64,000 nt of DNA from an uncultured Acetatifactor sp. (GCA_910585805.1 CAJUFB010000017.1:1-64000); one strand, 5' to 3'; counted from the first letter of the stretch, positions 8,179 through 17,147 are shown. Made by a program: numbers and translations. The notes: a model not told the origin generated them from the sequence alone.

Positions 8179-10440
8179 TTATTTCTCTTTTTTCTTAGGC
8201 GCAAACCGAATGCGGAAAAGATACCACAGGCTGCCTGCCAGGCAGATGGAGGAATACGCGCCACAGATAATGCCCACCATCAGAGGCAGCGCGAAATCCC
8301 GGATACTGGTAACGCCCAGGATGTACAGGACTGCCACCATGATGAATGTCGTCAGTGATGTAAAAATACTCCTGGACATGGTCTGGGTAATGCTCCTGTT
8401 CACGATCTCCTTCAGATCATCCTTGTGGGTCATCCCTGCCATATTCTCGCGAATACGGTCAAAGATAACGATAGTAGCATTGATGGAATAACCCACAATG
8501 GTCAGCATACATGCCACAAAAGTATTGCTCACGGAAACCCTTGCCACAGCATAGAATGCCAGCACTACCAGCACGTCGTGAAGCAGCGCCACGATACTGC
8601 TGACACCGAATCTGATATCGCTGAAACGAACCCGGATATAGATCAGCATGCAGACAATGGCCACCAGCACCGCGATAACGGTATCCGATTTCATCTCGTC
8701 GCTGATGGTAGAACTGATGGTTTCGGAAGTGATCAGTTTCTCGTCCACCCCAAAGTTATCCACAAACATCTGGTTCAGAGCCGTCCTCTGCTCCACGCTG
8801 AGGGAATTGGTCTTGAAGATCACCTCGTTGGAATCCTGTACCGTCTGAACCTGAACGGAGCTGCCTGTCACGTCTTCAATGAGTGGAACCACATCTGCAG
8901 TAGCCTTTTCCAGAGTCATGGCTTCCTGGAAAGTAACGGTGGTAGCGGTGCCGCCCTTGAACTCCAGGCTGTAATTCAGCGCATCGCCGGAGGTTGCCTT
9001 GTTTACTCCCATCACGACAAAGCCGGCTGCGATCACTGCAATGGAGATGCCGAAGAACAATCCCTTTTTCGACAGAATGTTCAATACCTTATGCTCTTTG
9101 CCCACACCGTACAGCTTCTCGCTCTTCAGCCCCAGCGCATAAAAAGCGTACAGCAGATACCTGGTCACCACCAGCGCCGTAAACATGGAGAGTACAATAC
9201 CAAGACCCAATGTCTGCGCAAATCCTTTTACCGTGCCGGGCCCCAGCAAAAGCAATACACCTGCCGCGATCAGCGTTGTAATATTACCGTCAATGATAGC
9301 GGACAATGCCTTGCCAAAACCGATCCTGATCGCGTTGCGGACAGTCTTGCCGGTGGCAAGTTCTTCGCGTATACGCGCAAAAATGATCACATTTGCGTCA
9401 ACAGCCATACCGATGGACAAAATGATGCCGGCCACACCGGAAAGCGTCAGTGTCATGTCAAAACCATTCAGCAGAAGGATGACCAGCGCCACATAAGCCA
9501 GCAGCGCAATGGCGGACGCCACGCCGGGGATCAGGTAGATCACGATCATAAATACCATCACTATGACCAGACCGATGGCGCCTGCCTTCAGGCTGGTATC
9601 GATGGCTTCCACGCCAAGCTGTGCGCCAACCACTTTGGAATGGAGCTCTTCCAGCTCCAGCTTCAATCCGCCGATGCGGATGGTGGAAGCCAGGCTCTCC
9701 GCTCTCTCATAGGACTCCATGGGAGAAATCTGAGCGCTGCCGTCCGTAATCACCACATTCACACTGGGCGCGCTGATAATATTTCCGTCATAATAGATGG
9801 CAAGGCTCTCGCCTTTGCTGTAAGCATTCTCGGTTGCCTGTCTGAATTTCTCCCTGCCCTCTTCCGTCATGGTCAGGCTCACCACGAATTCAGAACCCAT
9901 CTGGGTCTGCACGCTGCCCGCCTGCGCATTGCTGACATCCGTTCCCTGTACCAGTATGGAGCCGTTCTCCAGCAGTTCGTCAATGGATCTGGTCAGGGCA
10001 TATCCCACCCCATAGGTGCCGTCTGTGTTCTGAACCGTCTGCTGACTGAAATTCACATTGCCGTCCGGATCCGTCTCGGAAATAAAGTACAGGGTACCGG
10101 GCCTGCCCAGCTCCTGCAGAATGGCATTGGCATCGCTGACTCCCGGAATCTCTATATTGATCCTGTCGGAACCCTCCTGGTATACGATGGCCTCTGTGCT
10201 ATAGCCTTCCACACGCTTCTGAAGCTTTGCAATGGTATCGCTCATGTCGGTGGAACTGGGATTTTCATCTCCCACCACCTGGTAGGTAATGCTGACGCCC
10301 CCCGCCAGATCCAGTCCAAGGTTGATGTCCGAAGCGCTGCCTTCGCCCTCCGGATTTACCCCGAAGATGTCGATATAGGTGACACCTGCCAGGATCAGAA
10401 GGATACAAAGCAGCACCACGATTGCTTTGTTTTTTTTCAT
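8179..10440 (-). CDS. secDF: Fused protein translocase subunit SecDF
   Basis: SecD and SecF use the proton gradient to help SecYEG pull preproteins across the membrane. The 753-residue protein joins both in one chain. The SecD half has an N-terminal helix, a large extracytoplasmic P1 region (DLAGGVSITYQV near residue 45; IIGGL-type RIGGLKLEL before the helices) and five helices with SIGMAVDANVIIFARIREE. The SecF half begins near residue 460, has its own periplasmic part and repeats the pattern with VGYSINATIVIFDRIREN. AAAGGA precedes the ATG. The SCIFF genes lie just upstream, a common neighbourhood in Clostridia. Confidence 0.96.
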   Translation of the reverse strand: MKKNKAIVVLLCILLILAGVTYIDIFGVNPEGEGSASDINLGLDLAGGVSITYQVVGDENPSSTDMSDTIAKLQKRVEGYSTEAIVYQEGSDRINIEIPGVSDANAILQELGRPGTLYFISETDPDGNVNFSQQTVQNTDGTYGVGYALTRSIDELLENGSILVQGTDVSNAQAGSVQTQMGSEFVVSLTMTEEGREKFRQATENAYSKGESLAIYYDGNIISAPSVNVVITDGSAQISPMESYERAESLASTIRIGGLKLELEELHSKVVGAQLGVEAIDTSLKAGAIGLVIVMVFMIVIYLIPGVASAIALLAYVALVILLLNGFDMTLTLSGVAGIILSIGMAVDANVIIFARIREELATGKTVRNAIRIGFGKALSAIIDGNITTLIAAGVLLLLGPGTVKGFAQTLGLGIVLSMFTALVVTRYLLYAFYALGLKSEKLYGVGKEHKVLNILSKKGLFFGISIAVIAAGFVVMGVNKATSGDALNYSLEFKGGTATTVTFQEAMTLEKATADVVPLIEDVTGSSVQVQTVQDSNEVIFKTNSLSVEQRTALNQMFVDNFGVDEKLITSETISSTISDEMKSDTVIAVLVAIVCMLIYIRVRFSDIRFGVSSIVALLHDVLVVLAFYAVARVSVSNTFVACMLTIVGYSINATIVIFDRIRENMAGMTHKDDLKEIVNRSITQTMSRSIFTSLTTFIMVAVLYILGVTSIRDFALPLMVGIICGAYSSICLAGSLWYLFRIRFAPKKKEK

Positions 10441-10469
10441 GTCATTCGTCCTTTCTTATTATGAGTTCC

Positions 10470-10563
10470 GTATCTGCCCGTTCCACTACCGGCATGGGCA
10501 GAAGAGTCCCGGTCGCTAAGTGATGCGCCCGGGATCCTTCTGGGCACTGGAACGGGCAGATAC
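10470..10563. other. 94-nt long near-palindrome between SCIFF maturase and secDF
   Basis: GTATCTGCCCGTTCCA (10470-10485) and its exact complement (10548-10563) form a 16-bp perfect stem. Inside it, GGGCAGAAG...CCCGG pairs again with CCGGG...CTTCTGG. On the plus strand it is followed by TGTTTTT, as a terminator would be, but both flanking genes read on the minus strand. There it may limit read-through or protect an mRNA end. Confidence 0.6.
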
Positions 10564-10568
10564 TGTTT

Positions 10569-11960
10569 TTATAATTCCGTGTCTGCCTCCGCCACTTTCA
10601 GCATGATGGCGCATTCCACGCGCTTTCTTTCCAGTTCGCAGCCCACGTCGTAGGCATCGTTGATATTGCCGTGGAAATTATAGGCGTTGGCTGCACAGCC
10701 GCCGCTGCAGTAGAATTTTGCAAAGCATTTCCGGCATTTTTCTTTCGCGTAGACGTTGCAGCATTTGAACTCATCCCGGATATCGGTTCGCAGAACCCCT
10801 TCCTTCACATTGCCCATGAGGAATTTCTCATTTCCCACAAACTGGTGGCAGGGATACAGGTCGCCCCAAGGGGTCACAGCCAGATATTCCGTTCCGGAGC
10901 CGCATCCGGAAAGACGTTTCGCCACGCAGGGGCCGCCCTCCAGGTCTATCATAAAGTGGAAGAAGTTAAATCCTTTTCCTTCTTTTCTGCGCCTCACCAT
11001 TTCCCTGGCAAGGGTATCGTACTCCTCCATCAGCACAGGAAGGTCTTCCTCCGTGATGGCATAGTCATCCTCCGGTCCGGCTACCACCGGTTCCACTGAG
11101 ATCTGTTTGAAGCCCAGGTCTGCCAGATGAAGCACATCCTTTGAAAAATCGAGATTATTGTGGGTAAACGTACCGCGGACATAGTATCGTTCCTGCTCTC
11201 TGCTCTCCGCAACCTTCTGGAATTTGGGTACGATCAGGTCATAGCTTCCCTGGCCGCCACGGAAAGGACGCATTTTATCATGGATTTCCTTTCGGCCGTC
11301 TATGCTCAGAACAATGTTCGCCATCTCCCGGTTGGCAAATTCCAGGATCTCGTCGTCCAGCAATACGCCGTTGGTGGTCAGAGTAAAGCGGAACTTCTTG
11401 TTGTTCGGCTCCTCCAGGCTTCTGCCGTACTCCACCAGCTCCTTTACCACCTGCCAGTTCATCAGGGGTTCCCCGCCGAAGAAGTCCACCTCCAGATTGA
11501 TCCGGTTACCTGAATTTGCCACCAGAAAATCGAGGGCTTTTTTTCCCACTTCCAGGCTCATCAGGGCGCGTCTTCCGTGGTACTCTCCCTCTTCCGCAAA
11601 GCAGTATTTACAGGCAAGGTTACAATCATGGGCTATATGAAGGCACAGCGCCTTTACCACTGTCTGCCTCTTCGTAAAATCATAAACATAATTCTCGTAG
11701 ATATCAGGGGCAAACAGCTGTCCGGCTGCCTCCAGCTCCAGCACCTCTTCCAGGGCTTCCGTCAGGATTTCTTCCGGATATGGAAGATCTGTCCGCCTTA
11801 ACAGCGCCTCTTTGAGGGCGGCAGGGTCTTTCACGCTCTTGCCGGCCAGTTCCTCCACCAGCGGGATAATGTCGCTCACCACATCATCCACCACATGAAT
11901 GGAACCGCTGTTCACGTCCATTACTATATTGTATCCGTTGCTTTTATATTGATGTATCAC
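10569..11960 (-). CDS. scfB: SCIFF-peptide radical SAM maturase
   Basis: A radical SAM enzyme with SPASM/twitch-type C-terminal iron-sulfur clusters. In this family it forms cysteine thioether cross-links in the SCIFF precursor. The 463-residue protein has an N-terminal RRE-like region (residues 1-80), the CNLACKYC cluster motif (CxxxCxxC) near 109, EVDFFGGEPLMNW and a cysteine-rich end (CGSG, CHQF, CCNVYAKEKCRKC, YCSGGC). The start is GTG at 11960 with AAAGG 9 nt upstream. The peptide gene lies immediately upstream and secDF downstream, the usual clostridial order. Confidence 0.95.
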   Translation of the reverse strand: MIHQYKSNGYNIVMDVNSGSIHVVDDVVSDIIPLVEELAGKSVKDPAALKEALLRRTDLPYPEEILTEALEEVLELEAAGQLFAPDIYENYVYDFTKRQTVVKALCLHIAHDCNLACKYCFAEEGEYHGRRALMSLEVGKKALDFLVANSGNRINLEVDFFGGEPLMNWQVVKELVEYGRSLEEPNNKKFRFTLTTNGVLLDDEILEFANREMANIVLSIDGRKEIHDKMRPFRGGQGSYDLIVPKFQKVAESREQERYYVRGTFTHNNLDFSKDVLHLADLGFKQISVEPVVAGPEDDYAITEEDLPVLMEEYDTLAREMVRRRKEGKGFNFFHFMIDLEGGPCVAKRLSGCGSGTEYLAVTPWGDLYPCHQFVGNEKFLMGNVKEGVLRTDIRDEFKCCNVYAKEKCRKCFAKFYCSGGCAANAYNFHGNINDAYDVGCELERKRVECAIMLKVAEADTEL

Positions 11961-12013
11961 TTAAATGTACCTTTCCAAATGTCAGAATGAACCTTGTTGA
12001 TCATACGAACAAA

Positions 12014-12045
12014 GTTCAAGCAGCGAACGGATCCGCTGCCTGAAC
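12014..12045 (-). terminator. Attenuator-like hairpin between SCIFF precursor and maturase
   Basis: GTTCAAGCAGCG (12014-12025) pairs with CGCTGCCTGAAC (12034-12045). On the minus strand it is followed by TTTGTTC. Placed between the precursor and its enzyme, it could let most transcripts end after the abundant peptide; this role is inference. Confidence 0.5.
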
Positions 12046-12069
12046 TGGTCCTGCGCTCTGCCTATGTAA

Positions 12070-12213
12070 TTACTTCGCTTTCTCACAGCTCTGATTTCCA
12101 ACTGTACAGGAAGTCTTGCAGGCAGACTGGCAAGAGGTCTGGCACTCGCCGCAGCCGCCCTTCTTCATGGATTCCTTCAGGTTTCTGGTCGTCAAAGTCT
12201 TAATGTGCTTCAT
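12070..12213 (-). CDS. scfA: SCIFF ranthipeptide precursor (six cysteines in forty-five residues)
   Basis: A 47-residue ribosomally made peptide. The leader MKHIKTLTTRNLKESMKKGG is followed by a core with six cysteines, spaced as C-x2-C-x3-C-x3-C-x3-C-x6-C, ending SCEKAK. This is the SCIFF family, found across Clostridia and modified by the adjacent radical SAM enzyme to give cysteine thioether links. The ATG at 12213 has AAGGAGG 9 nt upstream; the frame extends upstream to 12264 without a better start. An extended -10 promoter lies about 95 nt upstream. Confidence 0.95.
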   Translation of the reverse strand: MKHIKTLTTRNLKESMKKGGCGECQTSCQSACKTSCTVGNQSCEKAK

Positions 12214-12305
12214 ACTCAAAAGCCTCCTTATTTTCACTATATTCTTCTGAACGGCAAAACGCACTGTTTATGGGCATCCGCCGTATAAATTAAGAAACTT
12301 TATGT

Positions 12306-12333
12306 AGTATATCATAAAATTTCTATTTGTAAA
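12306..12333 (-). promoter_or_regulatory. Promoter of the SCIFF operon
   Basis: On the minus strand, TTTACA (12328-12333), a 16-bp spacer and TGATATACT (-10 at 12306-12311 with an extended TGn element). It stands about 93 bp before the SCIFF start codon. Confidence 0.6.
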
Positions 12334-12514
12334 AGGTTTTTTTAAAAATTCTGCACATCATGTGGGACGGTTCCAGAGAAACTGCCTCCTCTATGAATCC
12401 GGCCGCCTTCTCCCGGTTCCCCAGGCCGATATTGCCCAGCGCCATCAGGTAATAGCAGTGCGCCCTGTTTACACATCCAAAGCTTCCGAAGAAACCGTCA
12501 ATCTTCCTGACCAT
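12323..12514 (-). pseudogene. C-terminal remnant of a TPR protein
   Basis: The short frame holds HCYYLMALGNIGLGNREKAA followed by FIEEAVSLEPSHM, which reads like one tetratricopeptide repeat at the end of a larger protein (as in DUF5107/GH-associated proteins). The N-terminal part is missing. It overlaps, in another frame, the glycosidase remnant upstream, so this looks like the scar of a deletion joining two genes. Confidence 0.4.
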
Positions 12515-12855
12515 GGGCGGTTTGCGCAGATACTCACTTTCACTGTCAGTTCATTTCCGGAAGGATACACCCTGACCGCTTCCACGAAAACCGGATCTTC
12601 CACCCGCAGCCGCAGATACCCCAACGCGCCGTTCCAATTTGTCTGGGTTTCATCCGTTGCGGCAGAAGAATCTACGATATCCTTGCGGGGCAGTCCCGGA
12701 TAGCTGTTATCGGACAGCAGGGCAATCTCATGGCTGCCCTTCCAATGATCCGTCAGTTCAAACACATGGGGCGTACTGATGGAAGGTTCCCTGAAATCGG
12801 GAATCTCGACTCCGTCCAACAGCATCTTTAACACTCTCGCCCGCTCTGCTTCCAT
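12469..12855 (-). pseudogene. Fragment of a glycoside hydrolase family 2 N-terminal domain
   Basis: The frame contains WKGSHEIALLSDNSYPGLPR and DETQTNWNGALGYLRLR. These resemble the sugar-binding N-terminal domain of GH2 beta-galactosidases and beta-mannosidases (HEL..DNSYP...TNWNG..GY). Both ends are cut: there is no signal or start-domain context, and no catalytic TIM barrel follows. It is probably the residue of a lost polysaccharide-use gene. Confidence 0.55.
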
Positions 12856-13060
12856 AAATATCCGCTTTCCCCGGGGTACTTCAAATGATACAATGATGTT
12901 CCTTATAGCACAAATCGAGTAGGGGAATCTTTTCTCCCCTGCTCGCGCGCGACCCGTGCGCCGTCATGGCGGCATATTTCCTCTACATGAGCCTGAGCAG
13001 AAAAACGGGCATCAGCCTAAATGCCGACACCCGCTTATCTGTAAACTACAAGACGAGGGA

Positions 13061-14668
13061 TCATCCCTTTCTTCCCTTCTGCTTCCGGATAACGATCATC
13101 ACCGCCAAAGCGCTTCCCAGACATGCCCCTGAAACCAGGAGGCGCTTCCGCATAAGTCCAACTTTCTGCGCTTTTTCTTCCTCCAGTCTGGCAAGCTCCA
13201 GCGCCTCCCTTTCCTCCGCTTCTGTTCTGGCCTGCTCTTCCGCCCTTAACCTGGCCTGTTCCGCTTCTATTCTGGCCTGCTCCGCAGCAGCCTTTTGAGC
13301 CGCTTCTTCCGCTTCCAGCCTTGCCTGCTCTTCAGCGGCTTTCCGGGCTTCCTCCGCCTCCACGGCTTCCTGCTCCAGTTCCTCCGCAGTATATCCTTCC
13401 TGCAGGACATACATAGGATAGGCAGCGCCCGACATCTCCTCCGCCAATGTCCGTATCTCCCCACGCAGCTGCCCGTCAGCCGCCCGCCACTCATCATAAG
13501 CCGCCTGAGCCTGCTCCCTGGTATAGCTGGCCCGCTGCATCATGACTTCAATCCACATCTTGCGGTATGCCGCGGCCTCCTGATGACGTTTCCGGTTCAG
13601 CGCAGCTGCCTGTTCAGCCAATGTCCGCTGAGGATGTCCTGCCAACATGTTCAGATCTATGCCATCAGCCAGTTCTTTCCCGGTAAAGCTACCCAGTTCC
13701 TGCTCTGCCATCCGGACAGTATAGGAAACCTCCTCCGAAAGCCCGCCCACTTGCAGCACACTCCCATACAGCATGCTTCTCCCGTCAAAAAAATTACGAA
13801 ATTCCGTCATATCCTCTGTGACTGCAAGCGGCAGTGTCTCCGGCTTCCAATTCCAACGCATCCCTTTCGTTCCCCGATAGAAACCATCCACTTCCCCCCT
13901 AAGAGCCTGTGCCTCCCCATCCTCCGGCAGAAGAATCGCCGACAATGGGCCGCTGTCCGCTCCCTGGGCCTGGAGAATGGAATAAGCCAAGAAACGCTGT
14001 CCTGCGGCGTTGGGATGGATGCTGTCTCTGGTAAGCGAATTTCCGGCATCCTCCTGCTGCAGTTTCCCGGTCAGTTCCGCCATGGGAGTATGTATGTCCA
14101 AATAGCATACGCCCCACCCTTCCGCCGCGCTTTCCAGCGCTTCTATGTATGTAAGCACCCGATCCTCAAAATGCCAGCGGCGGTTTCCGTTTTTATCGTA
14201 ATTCCCGGCCCGGTCCTGGTCGCAGAGCGGAGGCGTGAGTATCAGGATATCCGTCCCTCCCAGTCCGCTTTCCTTCAGCCGCCTCACCAATTCTTCCATA
14301 TTACTTATATATTCTTCCGTGGAGATCCCCAAAATGGCCTCATTGGTCCCCAGCATAATCACTGCCTTATTAATTCCCTGAAAGGCAAAGTCCTGATCGT
14401 AAATATTCACCACATCACCGGCTTTAAATCCATCCGTCCCCAGATTCCGGAATTCCACTGAACGCTCCGGAAACGCGCTTTGATAATACTGATCCAACAT
14501 CTCCACATAGCTTAACGAACTGTATGTTACATGTGTAACGCTATCCCCAATGAAACCTACCGTATCTCCGTCTTCGAAGAGGGGAATCTCAGGCGCGGCC
14601 GCCCATGTCCTCATGACGGCTGCTGCCCAAAAGCAAAGAATGAAAAACAGTCCTTTTCGTATCCACAT
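13061..14668 (-). CDS. Membrane-anchored SGNH/GDSL hydrolase with a long helical stalk
   Basis: A secreted serine esterase or lipase of the SGNH group, probably acting on wall or glycan acyl groups. The 535-residue protein has a signal peptide (residues 5-24) and the SGNH blocks GDSVTH (Ser, block I), LGTDG (Gly, II), LGTNE (Asn, III) and DSIHPNAAG (Asp/His, V). After about residue 400 comes a roughly 90-residue stretch of alanine, glutamate and arginine repeats (EEQARLEAEEAAQKAAAEQA), expected to form a long helix. A C-terminal transmembrane segment (LLVSGACLGSALAVMIVI) and basic tail follow. AGGAGG precedes the ATG. Confidence 0.85.
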   Translation of the reverse strand: MWIRKGLFFILCFWAAAVMRTWAAAPEIPLFEDGDTVGFIGDSVTHVTYSSLSYVEMLDQYYQSAFPERSVEFRNLGTDGFKAGDVVNIYDQDFAFQGINKAVIMLGTNEAILGISTEEYISNMEELVRRLKESGLGGTDILILTPPLCDQDRAGNYDKNGNRRWHFEDRVLTYIEALESAAEGWGVCYLDIHTPMAELTGKLQQEDAGNSLTRDSIHPNAAGQRFLAYSILQAQGADSGPLSAILLPEDGEAQALRGEVDGFYRGTKGMRWNWKPETLPLAVTEDMTEFRNFFDGRSMLYGSVLQVGGLSEEVSYTVRMAEQELGSFTGKELADGIDLNMLAGHPQRTLAEQAAALNRKRHQEAAAYRKMWIEVMMQRASYTREQAQAAYDEWRAADGQLRGEIRTLAEEMSGAAYPMYVLQEGYTAEELEQEAVEAEEARKAAEEQARLEAEEAAQKAAAEQARIEAEQARLRAEEQARTEAEEREALELARLEEEKAQKVGLMRKRLLVSGACLGSALAVMIVIRKQKGRKG

Positions 14669-14715
14669 CTCTTTATCCTCCTTCCTTCAAGGTGAATATA
14701 TTGACCAGATTCAGA

Positions 14716-15036
14716 CTAGAAATCCATCTTGAGCCCGAAAAAATCAACAATACTTTCCGCTATTTCTGGTGTATCATAAAAGAGGAAGATTCTATGTCTC
14801 CCTCCAACAACGGCTTCGGTTGGGCAGACTCTGTTGAGGATGCGTTTTTTCAATCCTATAGTTATTACAAAAGCTATATAAAATAACTTCGGCTTGTCTG
14901 CTGACCAACCGGAAACTTTCACCAGATTCTGCCATGACGTTGGCATCCTTTCGTTCATCGAATCCCCACACTGCGGACACAGGAATCTCACTTTTCGGAA
15001 GTAGTTGAGGAGAATATGGAGTTCTATGCCTTTCAT
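14716..15036 (-). pseudogene. Possible remnant of an alpha/beta hydrolase
   Basis: The last 30 residues (GGRHRIFLFYDTPEIAESIV) resemble the His-containing C-terminal end of alpha/beta hydrolases. A neighbouring frame (SAVWGFDERKDANVMAESGE) could be the preceding strand, broken by a frameshift. No start domain or nucleophile elbow is present. This may also be non-coding; the rest of the 434-bp gap (14669-15102) shows nothing else. Confidence 0.25.
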
Positions 15037-15102
15037 TATATCATTATAACCAATTCTCTTACCCCAAACACCCCATCCCCGCCCGCAGCTTCGAAAGGTT
15101 CT

Positions 15103-16818
15103 TCAACTTTTTATCAAAACTTCTTTCCCTTCAAAGGCAAAACCATATTTCCGGATACGGTCGCCAGGGAATCCCCTGCTCTCTAAGTCCGCCTGATATC
15201 GCTGTTTATCAATCTGTTTCAGCGCGGCATCTGCAGTGTCCTCCAGCGATTTCTCTTCGCCAGAATCCTTGACTTTAAATTCCATAATAATTGCATCCCT
15301 GTCGCAATCCTTTATTACGGCATTATCCGCTCCGTTCTTCGGCTCCATCATCACATCATACCTTCCGAAGCCGCTCTCCCGGTTGGATGTAATGATGTAG
15401 CGGTCTGCCAGTTCCACGGCCAGTCCCAGCACAAAGCCATGGTAGAACCTCTCCGGCTGCGTCTCCATGGAAGGGTTTCTTCCGCTGTCGAAGTAGCTGA
15501 ACGTGGCCAGCGCCACACGGTTCATGTAGGCGTTCATGGACTTTACGTCATCCTGCAGTAGCGCCCTGATAAAGCCGTTGTAAACTGTCCCGGAACGGGT
15601 GAACCATTTCCGGATCATCTTTTGGAACATGATCTGTACTTCTTTGTTCGTCAGCGCTAACTCATACATATCAGCCCCTGTATCCTCGCTTAATTCGCAG
15701 CTCTCCGCTTTCAGGTACCCGCTTGCCAGGAACAGGCTCCAGATGGCGTTCTCATCTGCGTCCAGCTGGTCAAAGATAATCTGTTCGTCGACTTCCCTGT
15801 ACAGATGCTCTCCCTTAAGCAGGTTCTCCATGGATATTTTTATGTCTGCGCTCCCCTCCCGTATCAGCTTATCCACCAGTCCGTTGCTGCTGGTATTGGC
15901 CCAGTAGGTGGCAAGCCTTTTTTTATCCAGATAATTGATAATTGACCATGGATTATAGATATCTTTCCTCTTTCCGAATGTGAAGCCGTCATACCAGTTT
16001 TTTACAGCCAGCCGGTTTTCGTACAGGCCGCATTCCTGCAATGCCGCCCACACCTCTTCCTCCGTAAAACCGAAGCTGTCTTCATATTTCTCCGATGTAG
16101 TGGTCACTACTTCCAGATTATTCAAATCCGAGAAAATCGATTCTTTGCTGATTCTCGTGATTCCCGTCATGACTGCCCGCTCCAGGTATGGATTCGTCTT
16201 GAATGTGGAATTGAACAGGCCTCTGATGAATTCCACCATCTCTTTCCAGTAACCGTACACCCAGGCCTCCTGAAGAGGCGTATCGTACTCGTCCAACAGA
16301 ATTACCACTTTTTTCCCATAGTAGCCTGAAAGATAACTCGACAGATTTTTCAAGGAATATGCCACCTCAGAATCCGTCATTTCAGTCATGACTTTGCAGA
16401 AAAATACCTTTTCACTTTCCTTTAGGAACCCTTCCTCCAATAGATAATCATGTTTTCGGTACACTTCCCTGATAAGCATGCAGATTTTTTCCCTTGCCAG
16501 GATAAATGTATTCGCCTTTACATCCGCGAAGCTCAAAAAGATTACCGGCATGCTTCCCTGAAGGTTCCGGTACTTCTCGTCTTTCCATATGGACAGCCCC
16601 TCAAAAATCTCTCCCTGATCTGCATACTCTATGGAAAGAAATCTCTCCAGCATATTCATATTCAAGGTTTTCCCGAATCTGCGGGGGCGGGTTATCAGCG
16701 TTACATCATCCCCACTCTCCCACCACTCTCTGATAAAATCTGTTTTATCAATATATAAATACTGGTTCCCTATCAATTTGTCAAAACTCTGAATTCCTAT
16801 CCCTACGGTTCTTGCCAT
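15103..16818 (-). CDS. AAA-ATPase-like / PD-(D/E)XK nuclease-like protein (DUF1703 group)
   Basis: A member of the large family with an N-terminal AAA-like ATPase and a C-terminal restriction-fold nuclease domain, often present in many copies in gut Clostridia and Bacteroidetes. The roughly 571-residue protein has a family start (GIGIQSFDKLIGNQYLYIDK), a P-loop variant TRPRRFGKT, the VVILLDEYDTPLQEAW Walker B-like motif and, near the end, AIIMEFKVKDSG, which fits the D/E-x-K core. I chose the ATG at 16818 with GGAGG 10 nt upstream, rather than 16842. The cellular role of the family is unclear. It stands just downstream of the sigK remnant at 17048. Confidence 0.85.
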   Translation of the reverse strand: MARTVGIGIQSFDKLIGNQYLYIDKTDFIREWWESGDDVTLITRPRRFGKTLNMNMLERFLSIEYADQGEIFEGLSIWKDEKYRNLQGSMPVIFLSFADVKANTFILAREKICMLIREVYRKHDYLLEEGFLKESEKVFFCKVMTEMTDSEVAYSLKNLSSYLSGYYGKKVVILLDEYDTPLQEAWVYGYWKEMVEFIRGLFNSTFKTNPYLERAVMTGITRISKESIFSDLNNLEVVTTTSEKYEDSFGFTEEEVWAALQECGLYENRLAVKNWYDGFTFGKRKDIYNPWSIINYLDKKRLATYWANTSSNGLVDKLIREGSADIKISMENLLKGEHLYREVDEQIIFDQLDADENAIWSLFLASGYLKAESCELSEDTGADMYELALTNKEVQIMFQKMIRKWFTRSGTVYNGFIRALLQDDVKSMNAYMNRVALATFSYFDSGRNPSMETQPERFYHGFVLGLAVELADRYIITSNRESGFGRYDVMMEPKNGADNAVIKDCDRDAIIMEFKVKDSGEEKSLEDTADAALKQIDKQRYQADLESRGFPGDRIRKYGFAFEGKEVLIKS

Positions 16819-16968
16819 GGCAACATATCCTCCATATTCCAAACATCCATACCATTACCATATTCTATATCAAATCCAATATCCTCCCTTATTATACATT
16901 CTTCTCATATAACCCACAAGAAAAATACGGAAAATTTCGCAGTATTTATACCACTCATCAAGCAAAAC

Positions 16969-17013
16969 AGGACAGAATCAGTTCAACAGTCCCGGTCAAA
17001 CTAACTCTGTCCT
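16969..17013 (-). terminator. Terminator after defence operon 1
   Basis: AGGACAGA and TCTGTCCT pair (16969-16976 with 17006-17013). On the minus strand GTTTTGC follows. It stands just after the sigK-end remnant, as a sigK terminator would. Confidence 0.55.
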
Positions 17014-17047
17014 ATTTTACAGTTATTCCTCTTATTTGTCTATCAGT

Positions 17048-17131
17048 CTACCCCTGCTCGAACTTCTCCCTTAACTTTCCCAGCGCCTTCTTCTCAATCC
17101 GGCTCACATACTCTCCTGTCAAGTTAGGGCT
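17048..17131 (-). pseudogene. Displaced 3' end of a sigK gene, copy 1
   Basis: Minus-strand reading gives GEYVSRIEKKALGKLREKFEQG and a stop. This is nearly the same as the last 22 residues of the intact SigK (RSYVSRIEKKALSKLREKFEQE, 25753-26415), although many codons differ silently. Upstream of YVSR the reading (SPNLTGE) has no SigK counterpart. The first 32 nt (17105-17136) are identical to copy 2 (20269-20300). There is no start codon or the rest of a sigma factor. Confidence 0.85.
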
Positions 17132-17147
17132 AAAAAATTTATGCAGA

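Noticed and set aside
8425..10464. Very long open frame antisense to secDF
   Set aside because: It mirrors secDF codons, has no ribosome site or family motifs, and is rich in His/Gln as expected of an antisense shadow.
12916..12945. Strong hairpin CGAGTAGGGGA...TCCCCTGCTCG as a terminator
   Set aside because: The stem is good but no T-run follows on either strand, so it is left uncalled.
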